Shown in pieces: positions 37,762-49,362 of a DNA stretch of 64,000 nt (positions within the stretch are counted from its first letter, which is position 1; each line of letters begins with the position of its first letter). Both the position numbers and the translations under genes were made by a program. The DNA comes from a gamma proteobacterium SS-5 (GTDB lineage: Bacteria > Pseudomonadota > Gammaproteobacteria > Chromatiales > Chromatiaceae): contig CP032508.2 of the NCBI GenBank assembly GCA_009497875.2, positions 124,001 to 188,000 on the forward strand, in the 5' to 3' direction. Below the pieces are notes generated by a model. That model saw only the letters and a program-made list of their open reading frames with translations. It ran no database searches and had not been told where the DNA came from.

Positions 37762-39491
37762 CAGGCCAACCCCCGCTCAGCGTTCAGTTGCGGTGACATA
37801 TACATTTCATGGTGGCCCTTGCCGGCCTCGATCATGGGATAGACATTCTCCTCGGGATCTATGGTGATATCCATGAACACCAGCCGATCCTTCATGGCAA
37901 AGGCCTCTTCATAGGCGGCCTCCAGGTCCCCCGGACGGGTCACCTGCATGCCGACGTGGCCGAAGCTCTCGGCCAGTTTGACGAAGTCCGGCAGGGAATC
38001 GACATAGGAGTGGGAATAGCGCCCGGAGTAGAAGAATTCCTGCCACTGACGGACCATGCCCAGGTAGCCGTTATTGAGCAGAACTATCTTCAATGGCAGA
38101 TTGTATTGTTTGCAGGTGGCAAGCTCCTGTATGCACATCTGTATGCTGCCCTCGCCGGTTACCACCGCCACGTCGGACTTGGGATGGGCAAACTTGACCC
38201 CCATCGCCGAGGGCAGGCCGAAGCCCATGGTGCCCAGGCCGCCGGAACTGATCCAGCGCCTGGGTTTGTCGAAGGGGTAGAACTGGGCGGCGAACATCTG
38301 GTGCTGACCCACGTCCGAGGTGATGTAGGCATCGCCCTTGGTGACCTTGTGCAGCATCTCGACGGCGTATTGGGGCTTGATCACCTCGGCCGAGCGGTCA
38401 TAGCGCAGGCAGTCCACCGCGCGCCATTGCTCGATGCGCTCCCACCAGTGCTTGATCGCGCCGCCATTGATCTCCGCCTTGCGCTCCTGGGCCATCTTGA
38501 TCATGTCCCGCAGTACCTGCTTGACCGGGCCAACGATGGGCACATCCACGCGCACGTTCTTGGAGATCGACGAGGGGTCGATGTCGATATGCACGATGCT
38601 GGCATTGGGACAGAAGTGGGCGATCTTACCGGTGACCCGGTCATCGAAGCGGGCACCCACGGCGATCAGCACATCGGTCTCGTGCATCGCCATGTTGGCC
38701 TCATAGGTGCCGTGCATGCCCAACATGCCGAGGAACTGCCGGTCGCTGGCGGGGAAGGCCCCCAGCCCCATCAGGGTGCTGGTGATGGGGAAGCCGGTCT
38801 CATGCACCAGGTCGGTCAGGGGCTTGGCGGCCTCGCCGCTGATCACCCCGCCACCGGTATAGAACACCGGCCGCTCGGCCTTGAGGATCAGGTCCATGGC
38901 CTTCTTGATCTGGCCGGAATGGCCCTTGGTCACCGGGTTGTAGGAGCGCATCTCGACCTTTTTCGGATACACATAGGGGATGCGCACCGCCGGGTCCACC
39001 ACGTCCTTGGGGATGTCCACCACCACCGGGCCTGGGCGGCCGCTGGTGGCGATATAGAAGGCCTTTTTGATGGTCTCGGCGATATGGCGCACGTCCTTGA
39101 TCAGGAAGTTATGCTTGACGCAGGGCCGGGTGATGCCGACGGTATCCACCTCCTGAAAGGCGTCCGAGCCGATGAAGGGGGTGGCCACCTGGCCGGTGAG
39201 CACCACCATGGGGATGGAGTCCATGTAGGCAGTGGCTATGCCGGTGACGGCATTGGTGGCACCCGGGCCGGAGGTCACCAGGGCCACGCCGGGCTTGCCG
39301 GTGGCACGGGCATAGCCGTCGGCGGCATGGGTGGCGGCCTGCTCATGACGCACCAGGATGTGATGCACGTCCTCCTGTTCGAACAGGGCGTCATAGATAT
39401 GCAGCACGGCCCCACCGGGGTAGCCGAATACGTACTCGACACCTTCGTCACGCAGGCACTGCACAACGATTTCGGCACCGTTCAATTCCAC
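37761..39491 (-). CDS. ilvI: Acetolactate synthase large subunit
   Basis: A 576-residue thiamine-diphosphate enzyme, first step of branched-chain amino acid synthesis. Marks are [12 protein letters not shown], the catalytic Glu in [16 protein letters not shown], and the ThDP-binding [15 protein letters not shown] with [12 protein letters not shown]. The start is GTG 39491, six bases after AGGAGG; ATG 39527 upstream lacks such a site. The symbol could equally be ilvB; pairing with an IlvH-type subunit favours ilvI. Confidence 0.96.
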   Translation of the reverse strand: MELNGAEIVVQCLRDEGVEYVFGYPGGAVLHIYDALFEQEDVHHILVRHEQAATHAADGYARATGKPGVALVTSGPGATNAVTGIATAYMDSIPMVVLTGQVATPFIGSDAFQEVDTVGITRPCVKHNFLIKDVRHIAETIKKAFYIATSGRPGPVVVDIPKDVVDPAVRIPYVYPKKVEMRSYNPVTKGHSGQIKKAMDLILKAERPVFYTGGGVISGEAAKPLTDLVHETGFPITSTLMGLGAFPASDRQFLGMLGMHGTYEANMAMHETDVLIAVGARFDDRVTGKIAHFCPNASIVHIDIDPSSISKNVRVDVPIVGPVKQVLRDMIKMAQERKAEINGGAIKHWWERIEQWRAVDCLRYDRSAEVIKPQYAVEMLHKVTKGDAYITSDVGQHQMFAAQFYPFDKPRRWISSGGLGTMGFGLPSAMGVKFAHPKSDVAVVTGEGSIQMCIQELATCKQYNLPLKIVLLNNGYLGMVRQWQEFFYSGRYSHSYVDSLPDFVKLAESFGHVGMQVTRPGDLEAAYEEAFAMKDRLVFMDITIDPEENVYPMIEAGKGHHEMYMSPQLNAERGLA

Positions 39492-39635
39492 GTTAACCTC
39501 CTGGGTCAGGGGCCCAAGAACCGCCATGCTGCGGCCCTCGGGCTAAATGCGAGCCGTACAACCTACCCAGACAAGGGCGTAAGGTCAAGGACAGATATCA
39601 AATGTCAACCCAATTCAGAACCATCCCCTCTTTCT

Positions 39636-39660
39636 CGTTCCCACGCGGCGCGTGGGAACG
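39636..39660. repeat. Perfect palindrome CGTTCCCACGC/GCGTGGGAACG
   Basis: An 11-base stem with loop GGC between ychF and ilvI. An A-rich run lies on the right and TTTCT on the left. It may act as a terminator, but the same palindrome is a common dispersed repeat in gammaproteobacteria. Confidence 0.7.
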
Positions 39661-39675
39661 AAAATAAAAGTAGAG

Positions 39676-40767
39676 TTAGACGTTGAACCGAAAATGGATT
39701 ACGTCGCCGTCCTTGACGATGTATTCCTTGCCCTCGGAGCGTAGCTTGCCGGCCTCTTTGGCCCCCTGTTCGCCCTTGGCCTTGACGAAGTCCTCATAGC
39801 CTATGACCTCGGCGCGGATGAAGCCGCGCTCGAAATCGCTGTGGATCACCCCGGCGGCCTGGGGTGCGGTGGCACCCACCGGTAGGGTCCAGGCGCGTAC
39901 CTCCTTCTCGCCGGCGGTGAAATAGGTCTGCAGGCCGAGCAGCTGATAGCCGGCCCGCACCACCCGGTTCAGACCCGGCTCGTCCAGGCCCAGGTCGTCG
40001 AGAAATAGGCGGCGCTCGGCGTCATCCAGCTCCACAAGCTCCATCTCGATGGCGGCGCACACCGCCACCACCACCGCGCCCTCGGCGGCGGCGTATTGCT
40101 CCACCGCAGCCAGGGCGGGGTTGTTGTCGAAGCCGTCCTCGCTGACGTTAGCGATGTACATGCAGGGCTTGATGGTGAGCAGGAAGAGATCGCGGATCTC
40201 CTGCTGCTGGTCCTTGTCCAGACCCAGGCTGCGCACCGGTGCGCCGGTGTCGAGGTGGGCCTGGATGCGCCCCAGCAACTCCTTGCGGGCAAGGATTTTC
40301 TTGTCGCCGGTCTTGGCCTGACGGTTGACCCGATCCAGGGCCCGCTCCACGCTCTCCAGGTCGGCCAGGGCGAGTTCGGTGTTGATGACTTCGATGTCGG
40401 CCAGGGGATCGATCTTGCCGGCGACATGGACTATGTCGTCGTTCTCGAAGCAGCGCACGACGTGGGCCACGGCATCGGTCTCGCGGATATTGGCGAGGAA
40501 CTTGTTGCCCAGCCCCTCGCCACGGGAGGCACCGGCCACCAGACCGGCGATATCCACAAACTGCATACTGGTGGGGATGATCGCTTGGGGCTTGACGATG
40601 GCGGCGATGACATCCAGCCTCGGGTCGGGCAGCGGCACCACGCCGACGTTGGGGTCTATGGTGCAGAAGGGGTAGTTTTCCGCCGCGATGGCGGCCTTGG
40701 TCAAGGCGTTGAACAGGGTCGATTTGCCTACATTGGGCAGGCCGACGATACCGCATTTGAAACCCAT
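39676..40767 (-). CDS. ychF: Redox-regulated ATPase YchF
   Basis: A 363-residue Obg-related P-loop protein that prefers ATP and associates with ribosomes. The P-loop GLPNVGKST is at residues 9-17, G3-like [10 protein letters not shown] near 70, a helical arm lies in the middle, and the C-terminal TGS domain ends [13 protein letters not shown]. Single gene between repeat DNA and the STAS gene. Confidence 0.97.
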   Translation of the reverse strand: MGFKCGIVGLPNVGKSTLFNALTKAAIAAENYPFCTIDPNVGVVPLPDPRLDVIAAIVKPQAIIPTSMQFVDIAGLVAGASRGEGLGNKFLANIRETDAVAHVVRCFENDDIVHVAGKIDPLADIEVINTELALADLESVERALDRVNRQAKTGDKKILARKELLGRIQAHLDTGAPVRSLGLDKDQQQEIRDLFLLTIKPCMYIANVSEDGFDNNPALAAVEQYAAAEGAVVVAVCAAIEMELVELDDAERRLFLDDLGLDEPGLNRVVRAGYQLLGLQTYFTAGEKEVRAWTLPVGATAPQAAGVIHSDFERGFIRAEVIGYEDFVKAKGEQGAKEAGKLRSEGKEYIVKDGDVIHFRFNV

Positions 40768-40916
40768 GATAGTGATACCTAAGTCAGCAGCCCGATAGGG
40801 GGCCGGTCTTGGAGGGGGAGTAGTGTCTGGGCCGGGCGCTTGAGCCCGCTGGTTTTGCGCCGTTCCCGGATTCCGCTAGGCTCCATCCGAGCTACAGTCG
40901 CTGGCCGCTGGCCGCT

Positions 40917-41219
40917 TCACTGCACCTTGAACAGCTTCTCGAAATTGGCGATGCGCAGAATATCCGCCACGCCTGGGGTGGGATTGGACAGTACCACTGA
41001 CTCATTGCCGCCCTTTTTGGCGTGTTCGCGCAGCTGCAGCAACATGCCCATGGCCGAGCTGTCCATGTACTGCACCCTGGAGAGATCCACCACGAAGCTC
41101 TTGCTGCCCTTCTCAAAGGCCTTGTAGGCGGAAGAGAATTCCCGGTGCTGGGAGAAGTCAAAGCGCCCGTCGATGGCCAGGGTCACCTCGTTGTCGTTGT
41201 CTGTTACCTGTATTGCCAT
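40917..41219 (-). CDS. STAS-domain anti-sigma factor antagonist
   Basis: A 100-residue STAS protein. The switch site Ser is present in VQYMDSSAMGMLLQL, and the N-terminal strand LAIDGRFDFSQHREF fits the fold. Such proteins are turned off by phosphorylation from an HATPase kinase and on by a PP2C phosphatase. The gene directly upstream encodes both kinds of domain, so this is the likely substrate. It is last in the chemotaxis-signalling run. Confidence 0.92.
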   Translation of the reverse strand: MAIQVTDNDNEVTLAIDGRFDFSQHREFSSAYKAFEKGSKSFVVDLSRVQYMDSSAMGMLLQLREHAKKGGNESVVLSNPTPGVADILRIANFEKLFKVQ

Positions 41220-41262
41220 TTTTGTTATTACCGGTCGGGTTTGTCTTGCTGGTGTGCGCCGC

Positions 41263-43092
41263 TCAGCCCTTTGCCTGGCCTGGGTTGCGCGTCCAGGGAT
41301 AGGTGATTTTAACCCTGTTGCCGGGGGAAAAATAGACCACGTCCTCGGCCATCTTGCGGATCAGGCCTATGCCGCGACCGCTGAGGCCATCCAGGGCCAG
41401 GCTACCCTGCCCCTTGTTCTGGTAATCGAAGCCTGGCCCGCTGTCTTCCACCTCCATGCTGAGGATGCCGCCATCGCTGCTCGGCTGGTGGTCCAGGCTG
41501 AAGCGGACGAAGCCCTGCTGCACCTGTTCCAGGCGCTGCTCCCGCTCCTGATAATACTCGGCAAAGCCCTCGGGGCTGGATTTGAGCCCCGAATCCAGGC
41601 GCAGTACGCCATGCTCCAGGGCATTGGAAAACAACTCCGCCACCAGGGTATAGAGCTGCTCACGGTGGTCTTGCAGCCCCTGCACCTCCACCAGTAATTG
41701 GGTGAGCATGGGGCGCGGGTCCAGGTTGCGCAGGGTATCGGGGTCGAGCAGGATATCGTAGTGCCAGCAGGTGCTGCTGCCGCCACCGCGCAATATCTCC
41801 CGCTCCCCGGCCGGCTTGCGCGCCAGGCGCGCGCCCATGCGCAGCACCAGCAGGCTGATCTCATCCCGCCCCAGACGCTGGCGCAGGTGTTGGCTGACCT
41901 GCTCCAGGGTCTGTTCCAGATCGGGCCCCAGGCAGGCGGCCAGGCCATCCAGGGCGATGGGCCAGGGCAGGGCCTCGGAAGGCTGCTGGCCGCGGCCGCC
42001 GGTGGCCAGCAGCAGGTGGTCACCCTGCTGCAGGGTGAAGGGCTCCAGGCCGCGACCGAGCTGGGCATTGTCCAGTATCGCCAAGGGGGTGTGCTGGGAG
42101 CCGAGCCGCTGCGCCGCGCCATCGGCCCGTTGCAGCAACATGCAGGATAGACCGCCGTTCCAAATCGCACCCCCGCCCTGCTCCAGGTCGATCTCCAGCA
42201 GGCTGGCGGCAAAAAAGCCCTCGCTGGGCAGCAGTGCCTTGAGGCGCTGGTTGATCTCCAGCAGTATGTCCACCAGGCCAAAGCCCTTGGCGGTCATGGT
42301 GTAGAAGATCTCCGCCACCGGCAGGACGCCGATGGAGGCGGCCAGGCCATAGCCGGGAAAGCTCCCCAGCAGCAGGTAGATCTTGCCCATGGGGGATTTT
42401 GCCGCCAGGATCAGATCGCCGTTGTACAGCGCCCGGGGCGATAGCCGCCAGCGCAGATTGGACAGCTCCTGTTGCAGGTCATCACGCACCACGCTGGCCA
42501 GCACGGTCTGCGCCACCGCCTCCTCACGCGCCACCAGGGCGCGGTAGCCAACCAGCTCCTGACGCCGTTGCAAACAGCTACAGTGGTGGCTCAGACGCAG
42601 GCGGAACAGGGACGCCTCTTCAGCATCCGGCAGCAGGTCATCGCCACCGGCCTGGATGAAAGCCTCGGCCCGTGCCGTTGTGACCTGGCCGAGCAGCAGC
42701 ACCAAGGGCTCTGCCGCAGCCAGCTCACGCAGGTGGCGCAGGGCATCGAGCAGGCCCTGCCAGGCGTCTGCCGCGTCCTCCGCCGGGGCCTGGATGAGTA
42801 CCGCCTCGGGCCGCTGCTCGCGCCAGCTATGCAGCAGCTGGGCCAGCCGACAACTGGCCAGCTGCTGCGCCAGCCCGTTGAGCACGCGCAGCGGCTCGGC
42901 CAGGGCCTGTGGCTCGCCGACCAGCAGAAAAAGGGTTTGGGCACAGGGGTTGGGCTTGGGTGCGAGGGGATGGGTCAAACTCTGGCCTTTGTTGCAGGAT
43001 GAAGGTGGGGATGAGCATTGGCCCTGGACTTCAGCCAATTTGCGATCTCCGCGCTTGTTTGCATCCTCTGTGTCCTTTTGGGTTAGGGTCAA
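41263..43092 (-). CDS. Receiver/PP2C/HATPase signalling protein (HsbR-like), degenerate domains
   Basis: About 609 residues related to receiver-PP2C-HATPase switch proteins. Receiver-like residues 50-185 lack the phospho-Asp (VLIQAPAED where a DVMMP-type motif is expected) and the conserved Lys. The PP2C domain (about 215-430) keeps NGDLILAA, but its metal sites are changed: GSFPGYG for the usual GD-x-x-GHG, and LLLATGG for YSDG. The C-terminal HATPase looks intact, with [20 protein letters not shown] and [10 protein letters not shown]. So kinase or partner binding is likely kept and phosphatase lost. No in-frame ATG occurs near the start; TTG 43092, overlapping the upstream stop, or TTG within SLTHPL, must serve. 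A CTCTGTG/TGCGATC-type repeat codes part of the N-terminus. Confidence 0.85.
   Translation of the reverse strand: MTLTQKDTEDANKRGDRKLAEVQGQCSSPPSSCNKGQSLTHPLAPKPNPCAQTLFLLVGEPQALAEPLRVLNGLAQQLASCRLAQLLHSWREQRPEAVLIQAPAEDAADAWQGLLDALRHLRELAAAEPLVLLLGQVTTARAEAFIQAGGDDLLPDAEEASLFRLRLSHHCSCLQRRQELVGYRALVAREEAVAQTVLASVVRDDLQQELSNLRWRLSPRALYNGDLILAAKSPMGKIYLLLGSFPGYGLAASIGVLPVAEIFYTMTAKGFGLVDILLEINQRLKALLPSEGFFAASLLEIDLEQGGGAIWNGGLSCMLLQRADGAAQRLGSQHTPLAILDNAQLGRGLEPFTLQQGDHLLLATGGRGQQPSEALPWPIALDGLAACLGPDLEQTLEQVSQHLRQRLGRDEISLLVLRMGARLARKPAGEREILRGGGSSTCWHYDILLDPDTLRNLDPRPMLTQLLVEVQGLQDHREQLYTLVAELFSNALEHGVLRLDSGLKSSPEGFAEYYQEREQRLEQVQQGFVRFSLDHQPSSDGGILSMEVEDSGPGFDYQNKGQGSLALDGLSGRGIGLIRKMAEDVVYFSPGNRVKITYPWTRNPGQAKG
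43039..43079. repeat. Short TGCG/CTCTG-type array, copy e
   Basis: TTTGCGATCTCCGCGC followed by CATCCTCTGTGTCC. It lies within the presumed 5' coding end of the degenerate switch protein, making that start doubtful. Confidence 0.5.
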
Positions 43093-44324
43093 AACAGCTC
43101 CACGTCCCCCTCGTCCATGGACTTCTGCTCTACCGGCCCTTGGCCGTGGCTGGATTTGGCTGCATTATCCATCTCTTGCAGCTGTCCGTGCAATGCCTTG
43201 AGCTGCTCGGAGTAGTCGGCAAGGCCGCCGATCATGGCCAGATCGATCTGCTCGATGCTGTCCTTCAGCTGGGCCAGCAGCTGCTCCATGCCCGCCACCC
43301 GCTTGCCCGCGTGTTGACTCAGTTGGGTGACTATATCCTCGAATTGCAGCGAGCGCACGGCCTGATCCACCAGCCCGTCGATCTGACCGTTGATCTGCGC
43401 CACCCTTTGCAGCTGTTCGGCCAGACGCTCGTTGAAGGCACCTATGTTCTCCATCATGCGGTCCACCATGCTCTTGGAGCGGACCAAGGAGGTCATATCG
43501 CTGGAAGCCATCTCGCCGATGGTCTGCTTGGCCTGCCCGATGCTGGAGCGGGAGTTGTTGATCACGCTGCGGATCTGGTCGTTGAATTTGTCCGAGCGCT
43601 GCGACAGCTTGCGCACCTCGTCGGCCACCACGGCAAAGCCGCGCCCGGCCTCGCCGGCCCGGGCCGCCTCTATGGCCGCGTTCAGGGCGAGCAGGTTGGT
43701 CTGATCGGCAATCACCTTGACGTCGCTGAGCAGGGCATCGGCCTTGTTCATCTCCTCGGCGGTCTCGTCGATGATGTCCACCATGACCATGCTTTTCTGG
43801 CTGACGCTGACGATGTTGTCGATGAACTGCTGCAACAACTGCTTGGTCGTGTCGGCGAATTGCTCGAAGCTGGTGATCTGCTCCGCGTCGGACGGCGAGT
43901 TCTGCTCGGCGCAACAGCCCATGCCCTGCACCAGGCCGGCGACCAGGTCGCTTTGTTCATTGGAGGCCTGATGCAGGCCCTGAAAACTGTGCTGCAGGCT
44001 GCCTATGGCATCCCCCAGCAGGTGTTGAATGCGCTCCAGGTCGGCACGCAGGGTTGCGCCTGTGTCCTGGGCGGCGCTGTCCAGGCCGCCGCTGAGTTGG
44101 GTCAGGCTGCTATTGAGTTGCCGCAGTTGGTCATCTGCCCCCGGCTGCGGGGCGCTGTCCTGCTCCTGCCGCGCCCCCAGCCAGAGGCTGACAAACCAGA
44201 GCGCAAAGGGCAGCAGCAACCAGCCCAGGGTGAACAACCCGGCACCGGTCAACCAGGCCAGCAACAGCACCAGGGGAGCGGCAAGGCTGGGCAGAATCCA
44301 TTTACTATTGCTTTGATTTGTCAT
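43089..44324 (-). CDS. Receptor-like methyl-accepting chemotaxis protein with CheZ-like motif
   Basis: 411 residues. Two membrane segments lie in the first 50 residues ([19 protein letters not shown] region), with no sizeable periplasmic domain. The cytoplasmic signalling hairpin is clear: [21 protein letters not shown] with [16 protein letters not shown]. Further on comes [16 protein letters not shown], in which Asp and Gln four residues apart recall the CheZ active-site pattern QD-x-x-x-Q. The protein ends DEGDVELF. It probably senses internal signals or serves as an adaptor; ligand unknown. It heads the group with the switch protein and STAS antagonist. Confidence 0.88.
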   Translation of the reverse strand: MTNQSNSKWILPSLAAPLVLLLAWLTGAGLFTLGWLLLPFALWFVSLWLGARQEQDSAPQPGADDQLRQLNSSLTQLSGGLDSAAQDTGATLRADLERIQHLLGDAIGSLQHSFQGLHQASNEQSDLVAGLVQGMGCCAEQNSPSDAEQITSFEQFADTTKQLLQQFIDNIVSVSQKSMVMVDIIDETAEEMNKADALLSDVKVIADQTNLLALNAAIEAARAGEAGRGFAVVADEVRKLSQRSDKFNDQIRSVINNSRSSIGQAKQTIGEMASSDMTSLVRSKSMVDRMMENIGAFNERLAEQLQRVAQINGQIDGLVDQAVRSLQFEDIVTQLSQHAGKRVAGMEQLLAQLKDSIEQIDLAMIGGLADYSEQLKALHGQLQEMDNAAKSSHGQGPVEQKSMDEGDVELF

Positions 44325-44534
44325 TAGTTAACTACAATTTATTGATCTCATGACCCTTTTTATCGGCACATCAAGACCAAACCTTTAATCTGTGGTTTGC
44401 TGTGAAACGGCCTTGCCCTTGTCCTTGCCCATCTCCCTTCAAACTTCAATTTGATTACCCATGTATCTCAGCCATTATCTCGGCTTGGCTGGCCGTGCGC
44501 GTCCGGGGCTGAAAGGTCGGCCTTGCCGTGCGGC

Positions 44535-44616
44535 ATAGGGCGGGCCGCGCCCGCCGCCACGCCACAGCAATGAAGCCTGCCCCTGGTGGTTGCGCGGCGG
44601 CCACGGGCCGCCCTAT
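44535..44616. repeat. GC-rich hairpin repeat, copy 2
   Basis: Begins ATAGGGCGGGCCGCGCCCGC and ends GGGCCGCCCTAT, in the 339-base gap between cheB and the receptor-like gene. The rest of the gap shows no gene. Confidence 0.8.
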
Positions 44617-44663
44617 TCAATTGGCTGAGATTTTTGGGTAATCAGGAACTTCAAACAACTCAC

Positions 44664-45719
44664 TCACTCCCAGTCGATCAGCCGTTGGCCGATGCGATGC
44701 AGGGGCAGGATTTCATCGGCGAAGCCACGTCGCGCCACTTCGCCGGGCATGCCCCAGACCACGCTGCTTTTTTCGTCCTGCACCAGGATGCGCGCGCCCT
44801 GCTCGCGCATTTCGCCGGCGCATTCGGCACCGTCATCGCCCATGCCGGTGAGCATCACCCCCAGGGCGTTGGGGCCGACGTTGTCGGCCAGGGAGCGAAA
44901 CAGCACGTTCACCGAGGGCTTGTGCCGATTCACCGGCGGGCCGTCGTTGAGGCGGCAGATGTAGCGCGCGCCATCGCGCTGCACCAGCAGGTGCTGGTCG
45001 CCGGGGGCCAGATAGACGTGGCCGGACAGGATCTGCTGGCCGTCGCTGGCCTCCTGCACCTGCAGGGCGCAACTTTCGTTCAGCCTGCGCGCGAAGGAGC
45101 CGCTGAAGGCCTTGGGGATGTGTTGGGTGATGACAATGCCGGGCATGAAGGGGGGCAGGCCTTCGAGTACCTCCTTGATGGCCTCGGTGCCGCCGGTGGA
45201 GGCCCCTATGCCAATGATGCGCTCGGTGGTCTGAAAGTGCTTGCGCCCGGAGCGGGCCAGCACCGCATCGGCATTGTATTTCTCCGCCACGGCGCGGGGC
45301 TTGCGGGCGGTGTAGGGGCGCACCCGCGCCTTGGCTGCCGCATGTACCTTGGCGATGATCTCGTCGGCGTACTGACCCAGGCTGGCACCCAGGTCGATCT
45401 TGGGCTTGGAGACAAAGTCGATTGCGCCTATCTCCAGCGCCTCCAGGGTGATGTTGGCCCCGGCCTCGGTCAGGGAGGAGATCATCACCACCGGCATGGG
45501 ATGCAGACGCATCAGGTTGCGCAGGAAGGTGACGCCATCCATGCGCGGCATCTCCACGTCCAGGGTGATGACGTCCGGGTTGAATTTCTTGATCTTTTCC
45601 CGCGCCACATAGGGGTCGGGGGCGGCACCCACCACCTCTATATCCTTGGCCTGGCCGAGGATCTGGCTCAGCATCTGCCGCACCAGGGCGGAGTCATCGA
45701 CGATGAGTACCTTTATCAT
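44664..45719 (-). CDS. cheB: Chemotaxis protein-glutamate methylesterase CheB
   Basis: A 351-residue receptor demethylase/deamidase. The receiver domain has VDDSA at residues 8-12, phospho-acceptor Asp54 in [10 protein letters not shown] and the conserved Lys in FVSKPK. The C-terminal esterase has Ser in GIGASTGG, His in TQHIP and Asp in GMGDDGA. Three genes encoding CheR, CheD and CheB stand in a row. A short repeat separates cheB from cheD. Confidence 0.97.
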   Translation of the reverse strand: MIKVLIVDDSALVRQMLSQILGQAKDIEVVGAAPDPYVAREKIKKFNPDVITLDVEMPRMDGVTFLRNLMRLHPMPVVMISSLTEAGANITLEALEIGAIDFVSKPKIDLGASLGQYADEIIAKVHAAAKARVRPYTARKPRAVAEKYNADAVLARSGRKHFQTTERIIGIGASTGGTEAIKEVLEGLPPFMPGIVITQHIPKAFSGSFARRLNESCALQVQEASDGQQILSGHVYLAPGDQHLLVQRDGARYICRLNDGPPVNRHKPSVNVLFRSLADNVGPNALGVMLTGMGDDGAECAGEMREQGARILVQDEKSSVVWGMPGEVARRGFADEILPLHRIGQRLIDWE

Positions 45720-45778
45720 AGTGAAGTCAGAGTCCTTTACATGTGTTCAGCGGCCCATGTCGGGGATTATTTTTCCAC

Positions 45779-45822
45779 TCTGCGCTCTCTGCGCTCCTTG
45801 GCGTTCTCCGCGTCCTTGCCTC
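45779..45822. repeat. Short CTCTGCG-type array, copy f
   Basis: CTCTGCGCTCTCTGCGCTCC followed by TTGGCGTTCTCCGCGTCC, between cheD and cheB. Confidence 0.65.
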
Positions 45823-45832
45823 CCGCCTGGGT

Positions 45833-46471
45833 TCAAAACAACTCGATCTCGCCCTCCACCGGGGCCTCTTGCAGTTCGCTGCGGTAGCTGAGTTCGCGCC
45901 GGATGACGGTGTCGTTGTGCAGGTGCTTGAGCTTTTTGACCCGTACCCGGCCGGTGGCGGGATAGTACACCACCTTGCGCGGATAGACGTCACCCAGGTC
46001 CTGGCCGAGCAGGTTGAGGCCTTCGGTGCTCAGGTATTCCCGCACAAAACGTATGTTCTGTTCACCGATATTGGTCATGCTGTCGATGATCTGACCCCCG
46101 CCGAACAGCTTGACCTCCAGGTTGCGCCGGTGGCCGCCGTGCTTGAGGATGTCGTTGATCATGTGCTCCATGGCGTAGTTGCCGTAGCGCGTGGCGGTGC
46201 TGGCCGGGTTGCCGGTTCCGCCGCCCCAGGAGCCGGTATCGGACAGGGGCAGCATGAAGTGGTTCATGCCGCCGATGCCGAACAGGCGATCACGGATACA
46301 AGCAGACACACAGGAACCCAGCACCGTGGTGATCAGCTCGTTGTGCGCGGTAACGTAGTACTCCCCCGGCAGTATCTTGGCCGCCACCATGCCCTGACTG
46401 CGGTCCCAGTAGCGATTGATGCGCTCGAAACCGGGCAGGGGCTTGCCCAGCTGACCTGGCTGGGCCTGCAT
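45833..46471 (-). CDS. cheD: Chemoreceptor glutamine deamidase CheD
   Basis: 212 residues. The catalytic Cys and His of CheD are in TVLGSCVSACIRD and GGMNHFML, and KLFGGGQIIDSM is also conserved. It deamidates receptor glutamines. ATG 46471 overlaps the cheR stop (TGATG). The C-terminal tail EAPVEGEIELF is longer than the core fold and ends like several other proteins of this locus. Confidence 0.95.
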   Translation of the reverse strand: MQAQPGQLGKPLPGFERINRYWDRSQGMVAAKILPGEYYVTAHNELITTVLGSCVSACIRDRLFGIGGMNHFMLPLSDTGSWGGGTGNPASTATRYGNYAMEHMINDILKHGGHRRNLEVKLFGGGQIIDSMTNIGEQNIRFVREYLSTEGLNLLGQDLGDVYPRKVVYYPATGRVRVKKLKHLHNDTVIRRELSYRSELQEAPVEGEIELF

Positions 46472-47316
46472 CAGGCCACCCGCCTGTAGATGGTATTGCC
46501 GATCGACTCGAAGCGCTCGCTTACCTTGTACAGGGATTCGGAATGGCCGATGAACAGGTAGCCGCCCAGCTTCAGGTTCTGCGCATACCTATCCACCAGC
46601 CGCGCCTTGGTCTCCTTGTCGAAGTAGATGATGACGTTGCGGCAGAAGATCACATCCAGCGGTCCCTCCATCTGCCAGTCCTCCATCAGGTTGAGCTGGC
46701 CGAAGTCGATCAGCTCCCGCAGGCTGGGCTTGACCCGCACCAGGCCCTGATTGGCCCCATGACCGCGAAAAAACCAGCGCTTCAGGCGGGCGTGCTCTAT
46801 GCCCTTGGTGCGCTCAAGGGGATAGACGCCGCGGGCGGCGGTGGCCAATACGTTGGAGTCGATATCGGTGGCGTTGATGCGGTAGTCCCAGCCGCTGAGC
46901 TGGCTTGCCGCCTCGCGCAGGGTGATGGCCAGGGAGTAGGGTTCCTCGCCGGTGGAGCAGCCCGCCGACCAGATACGCAGGCGGCGCTGGGCGGCGTTGC
47001 CCTGGCGAATCTGCGGGATCACCGTGCGACTAAGGTAGTCAAAGTGGTGCCGCTCGCGGAAAAAGGCGGTGAGATTGGTGGTGATGGCGTTGACCAGCTC
47101 CAGCACCTCCTTGCCGCTGGGATCGTCACGCACATAGGCGCAATAGGCGGAGAAGTCGCTCAGGCCGAGGGCGCGCACCCGGCGCGACAGGCGCGAGTAG
47201 AACATATCGAACTTGTCGTCACTGACGACTATGCCGGTACGCTGGTTGGATATCTTGCGCAGGAAGTTGAAGTTCTTGCGTGTAAAGCGGAATTCCCGTT
47301 GTTTTTCCTCCACCAT
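46471..47316 (-). CDS. cheR: Chemotaxis protein methyltransferase CheR
   Basis: A 281-residue S-adenosylmethionine-dependent enzyme methylating receptor glutamates. The N-terminal helical domain (FNFLRKISNQRTGIVVS) is followed by the SAM site RIWSAGCSTGEEPYSLA and the catalytic region DVIFCRNVIIYFD. The start is taken at ATG 47316; the frame to 47364 would overlap the upstream gene more deeply. A receptor at 50-53 kb carries a tail able to tether CheR. Confidence 0.96.
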   Translation of the reverse strand: MVEEKQREFRFTRKNFNFLRKISNQRTGIVVSDDKFDMFYSRLSRRVRALGLSDFSAYCAYVRDDPSGKEVLELVNAITTNLTAFFRERHHFDYLSRTVIPQIRQGNAAQRRLRIWSAGCSTGEEPYSLAITLREAASQLSGWDYRINATDIDSNVLATAARGVYPLERTKGIEHARLKRWFFRGHGANQGLVRVKPSLRELIDFGQLNLMEDWQMEGPLDVIFCRNVIIYFDKETKARLVDRYAQNLKLGGYLFIGHSESLYKVSERFESIGNTIYRRVA

Positions 47317-47338
47317 GGCCGCCTGGTGCCCCTTGCGC

Positions 47339-47865
47339 TCAGAAGAATTCAATATCGCCGGCATCGGCGTTGGCTTCTTCGCTGGCCTGGTAGATCAGGG
47401 GGGCCAGGGGCAGATGGCGCAGGAACAGGTCCTGCTCTTCGGGCATGCTGTGGCGCCGATTGATGCCATCGAGCAGCTGCCGCCAGGCCTCGTGCCGGTC
47501 CAGCTGACCGGGCTGCTGGGTCAGGCCGGCCAGGTCATCCAGGGCCCTGGCCACATGGTCCAGGCGCTGCGACAGGCGATCATAGAACTGCAAGGCAGTG
47601 AGTACCCCCTGCACGTATTCCAGTACCTGGCCATCGAAGCGGTGCAGGGGTGAGTCGTCCGGCAGGCCGCTGAAGGCCACGCTGATCTGTACCGTCTCAT
47701 CCACATAGCGTACCGCCTCAAGCAACTCGGTGATGGAGCCGGTGAGGCTGTCCATGGAGTGGTTGGCCTCGGCCAGGGCGTCCTTGATCTGCGCCGCGTT
47801 CAGGTCCAGCAGCCAACGTGCCGCCTGCAGGCCTTCCAGCCGATCCTGTTCTTCTGTTTGCTGAT

Positions 47866-47869
<4 letters not shown>
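47339..47869 (-). CDS. Small chemotaxis-locus protein with CheZ-like motif
   Basis: 176 residues, helical, family not recognised. TALQFYDRLSQRLDHV contains Asp and Gln four residues apart in a context similar to the CheZ active site and to the receptor-like protein at 43-44 kb. The C-terminus is EANADAGDIEFF, an acidic flexible tail. A CheY-phosphatase role is a reasonable guess, since no standard cheZ is seen here, but the rest of the chain shows no clear CheZ identity. It is coupled by ATGA overlap to the STAS gene upstream. Confidence 0.75.
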
Positions 47870-48377
<508 letters not shown>

Positions 48378-48381
<4 letters not shown>

Positions 48382-49142
48382 TGCAGGATCCTCCGTTGCA
48401 ACAGGTCTTGCGCCAGCTGAATGAACTCCTCGGCAGCGGCGCTCTTATTACGGTATTCAAAGATGGTGCGGCCCATGCTGGGGCACTCGGTCAGCACCGT
48501 GGATTCCTTGATCGCCGTGGCCAGCACCCGTTTGGGCATGTGCTTGGCCAGCCGGGCTATGACCTCGCGCGAGATGCGCCGCCTGGGGTGAAAGCGGCTG
48601 AGCACCACCCACAGATCCAGCCCCTTGCCCCGAAAGGGCTCGAAGCGCTTTACCGTGGCCAACAGCTTGGCGAGCCCGTTGAGGGAGAGATAATCCCCCC
48701 CCACGGGGATGATACCCCTATCCACGGCCATGAGCACATTGGCCATCAGCAGGCCGAACATGGGCGGGCAGTCGAACAGGATGTAGTCATAGTTCAGCTC
48801 GGTCCGTTGCAGGGCATCGCTCAGCCGCCGCGCCCGCGCCGCGCCGCCTTCATGGATCTGTTCCACCCGCTCCAGCCGCGCCCCGCTGGGCAACAGCCAG
48901 AGGCCATCGCGGCTGGACAGGGTCAGCTGGGTCATGTCGGCACCATTAAGCAGCACTTCATCCACACCTTGGCTGGGCTGGCGGAACAGGCCCAGACAGG
49001 TGGCCAGATGCCCCTGGGGGTCCATATCCACCAGCAATACCCTGTGCCCGGCCAGGGCCAGGGCATGGCCCAGATTGACGGTCAGCGTGGTCTTGCCAAC
49101 GCCACCCTTCTGGTTGATCACGGCAAGGGTTTCAGCATTCAT
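48378..49142 (-). CDS. ParA-like ATPase of the chemotaxis locus
   Basis: 254 residues of the ParA/Soj/MinD family. The deviant Walker A NQKGGVGKTTL is near residue 10, VLLVDMDPQGHL gives the A' Asp, and YILFDCPPMFG the Walker B. No partner parB is adjacent. Its place inside a che operon matches ParC/PpfA-type proteins that place and segregate cytoplasmic or polar chemoreceptor arrays. Coupled to the STAS gene downstream by ATGA. Confidence 0.9.
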
Positions 49143-49181
49143 GGGTGTTCATCCTAAGTTGGCCAAGCCGGAACCAAGAAA

Positions 49182-49210
49182 AGGAGGCAGAGGGCGCAAA
49201 GAACGCAGAG
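49182..49210. repeat. Short CGCAGAG-type array, copy g
   Basis: GCAGAGGGCGCAAAGAACGC followed by AGAG, in the 220-base gap upstream of the ParA-like gene. Confidence 0.6.
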
Positions 49211-49362
49211 TGGCAAAGGGGTTTTCGCAAGAAGAATCAATCCCCTGCGTACTCTGCATTTCCTCACTCTGGCATCCTGCTTTGTTCTACCTCCTGCGTC
49301 CTGAAATTCTCGATATTTTGTTCGCTATTTTACTGGCAAGAAACGCACACGGGCGGTCGGCC

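Noticed and set aside
39636-39660. Palindrome as a definite terminator of ychF
   Set aside because: On the ychF strand the stem is not followed by a T-run, and the same palindrome is a common dispersed repeat, so I list it only as a repeat.
37809-39686. A 625-residue plus-strand frame opposite ilvI
   Set aside because: Shadow of acetolactate synthase; His/Gly-rich composition with no family resemblance.
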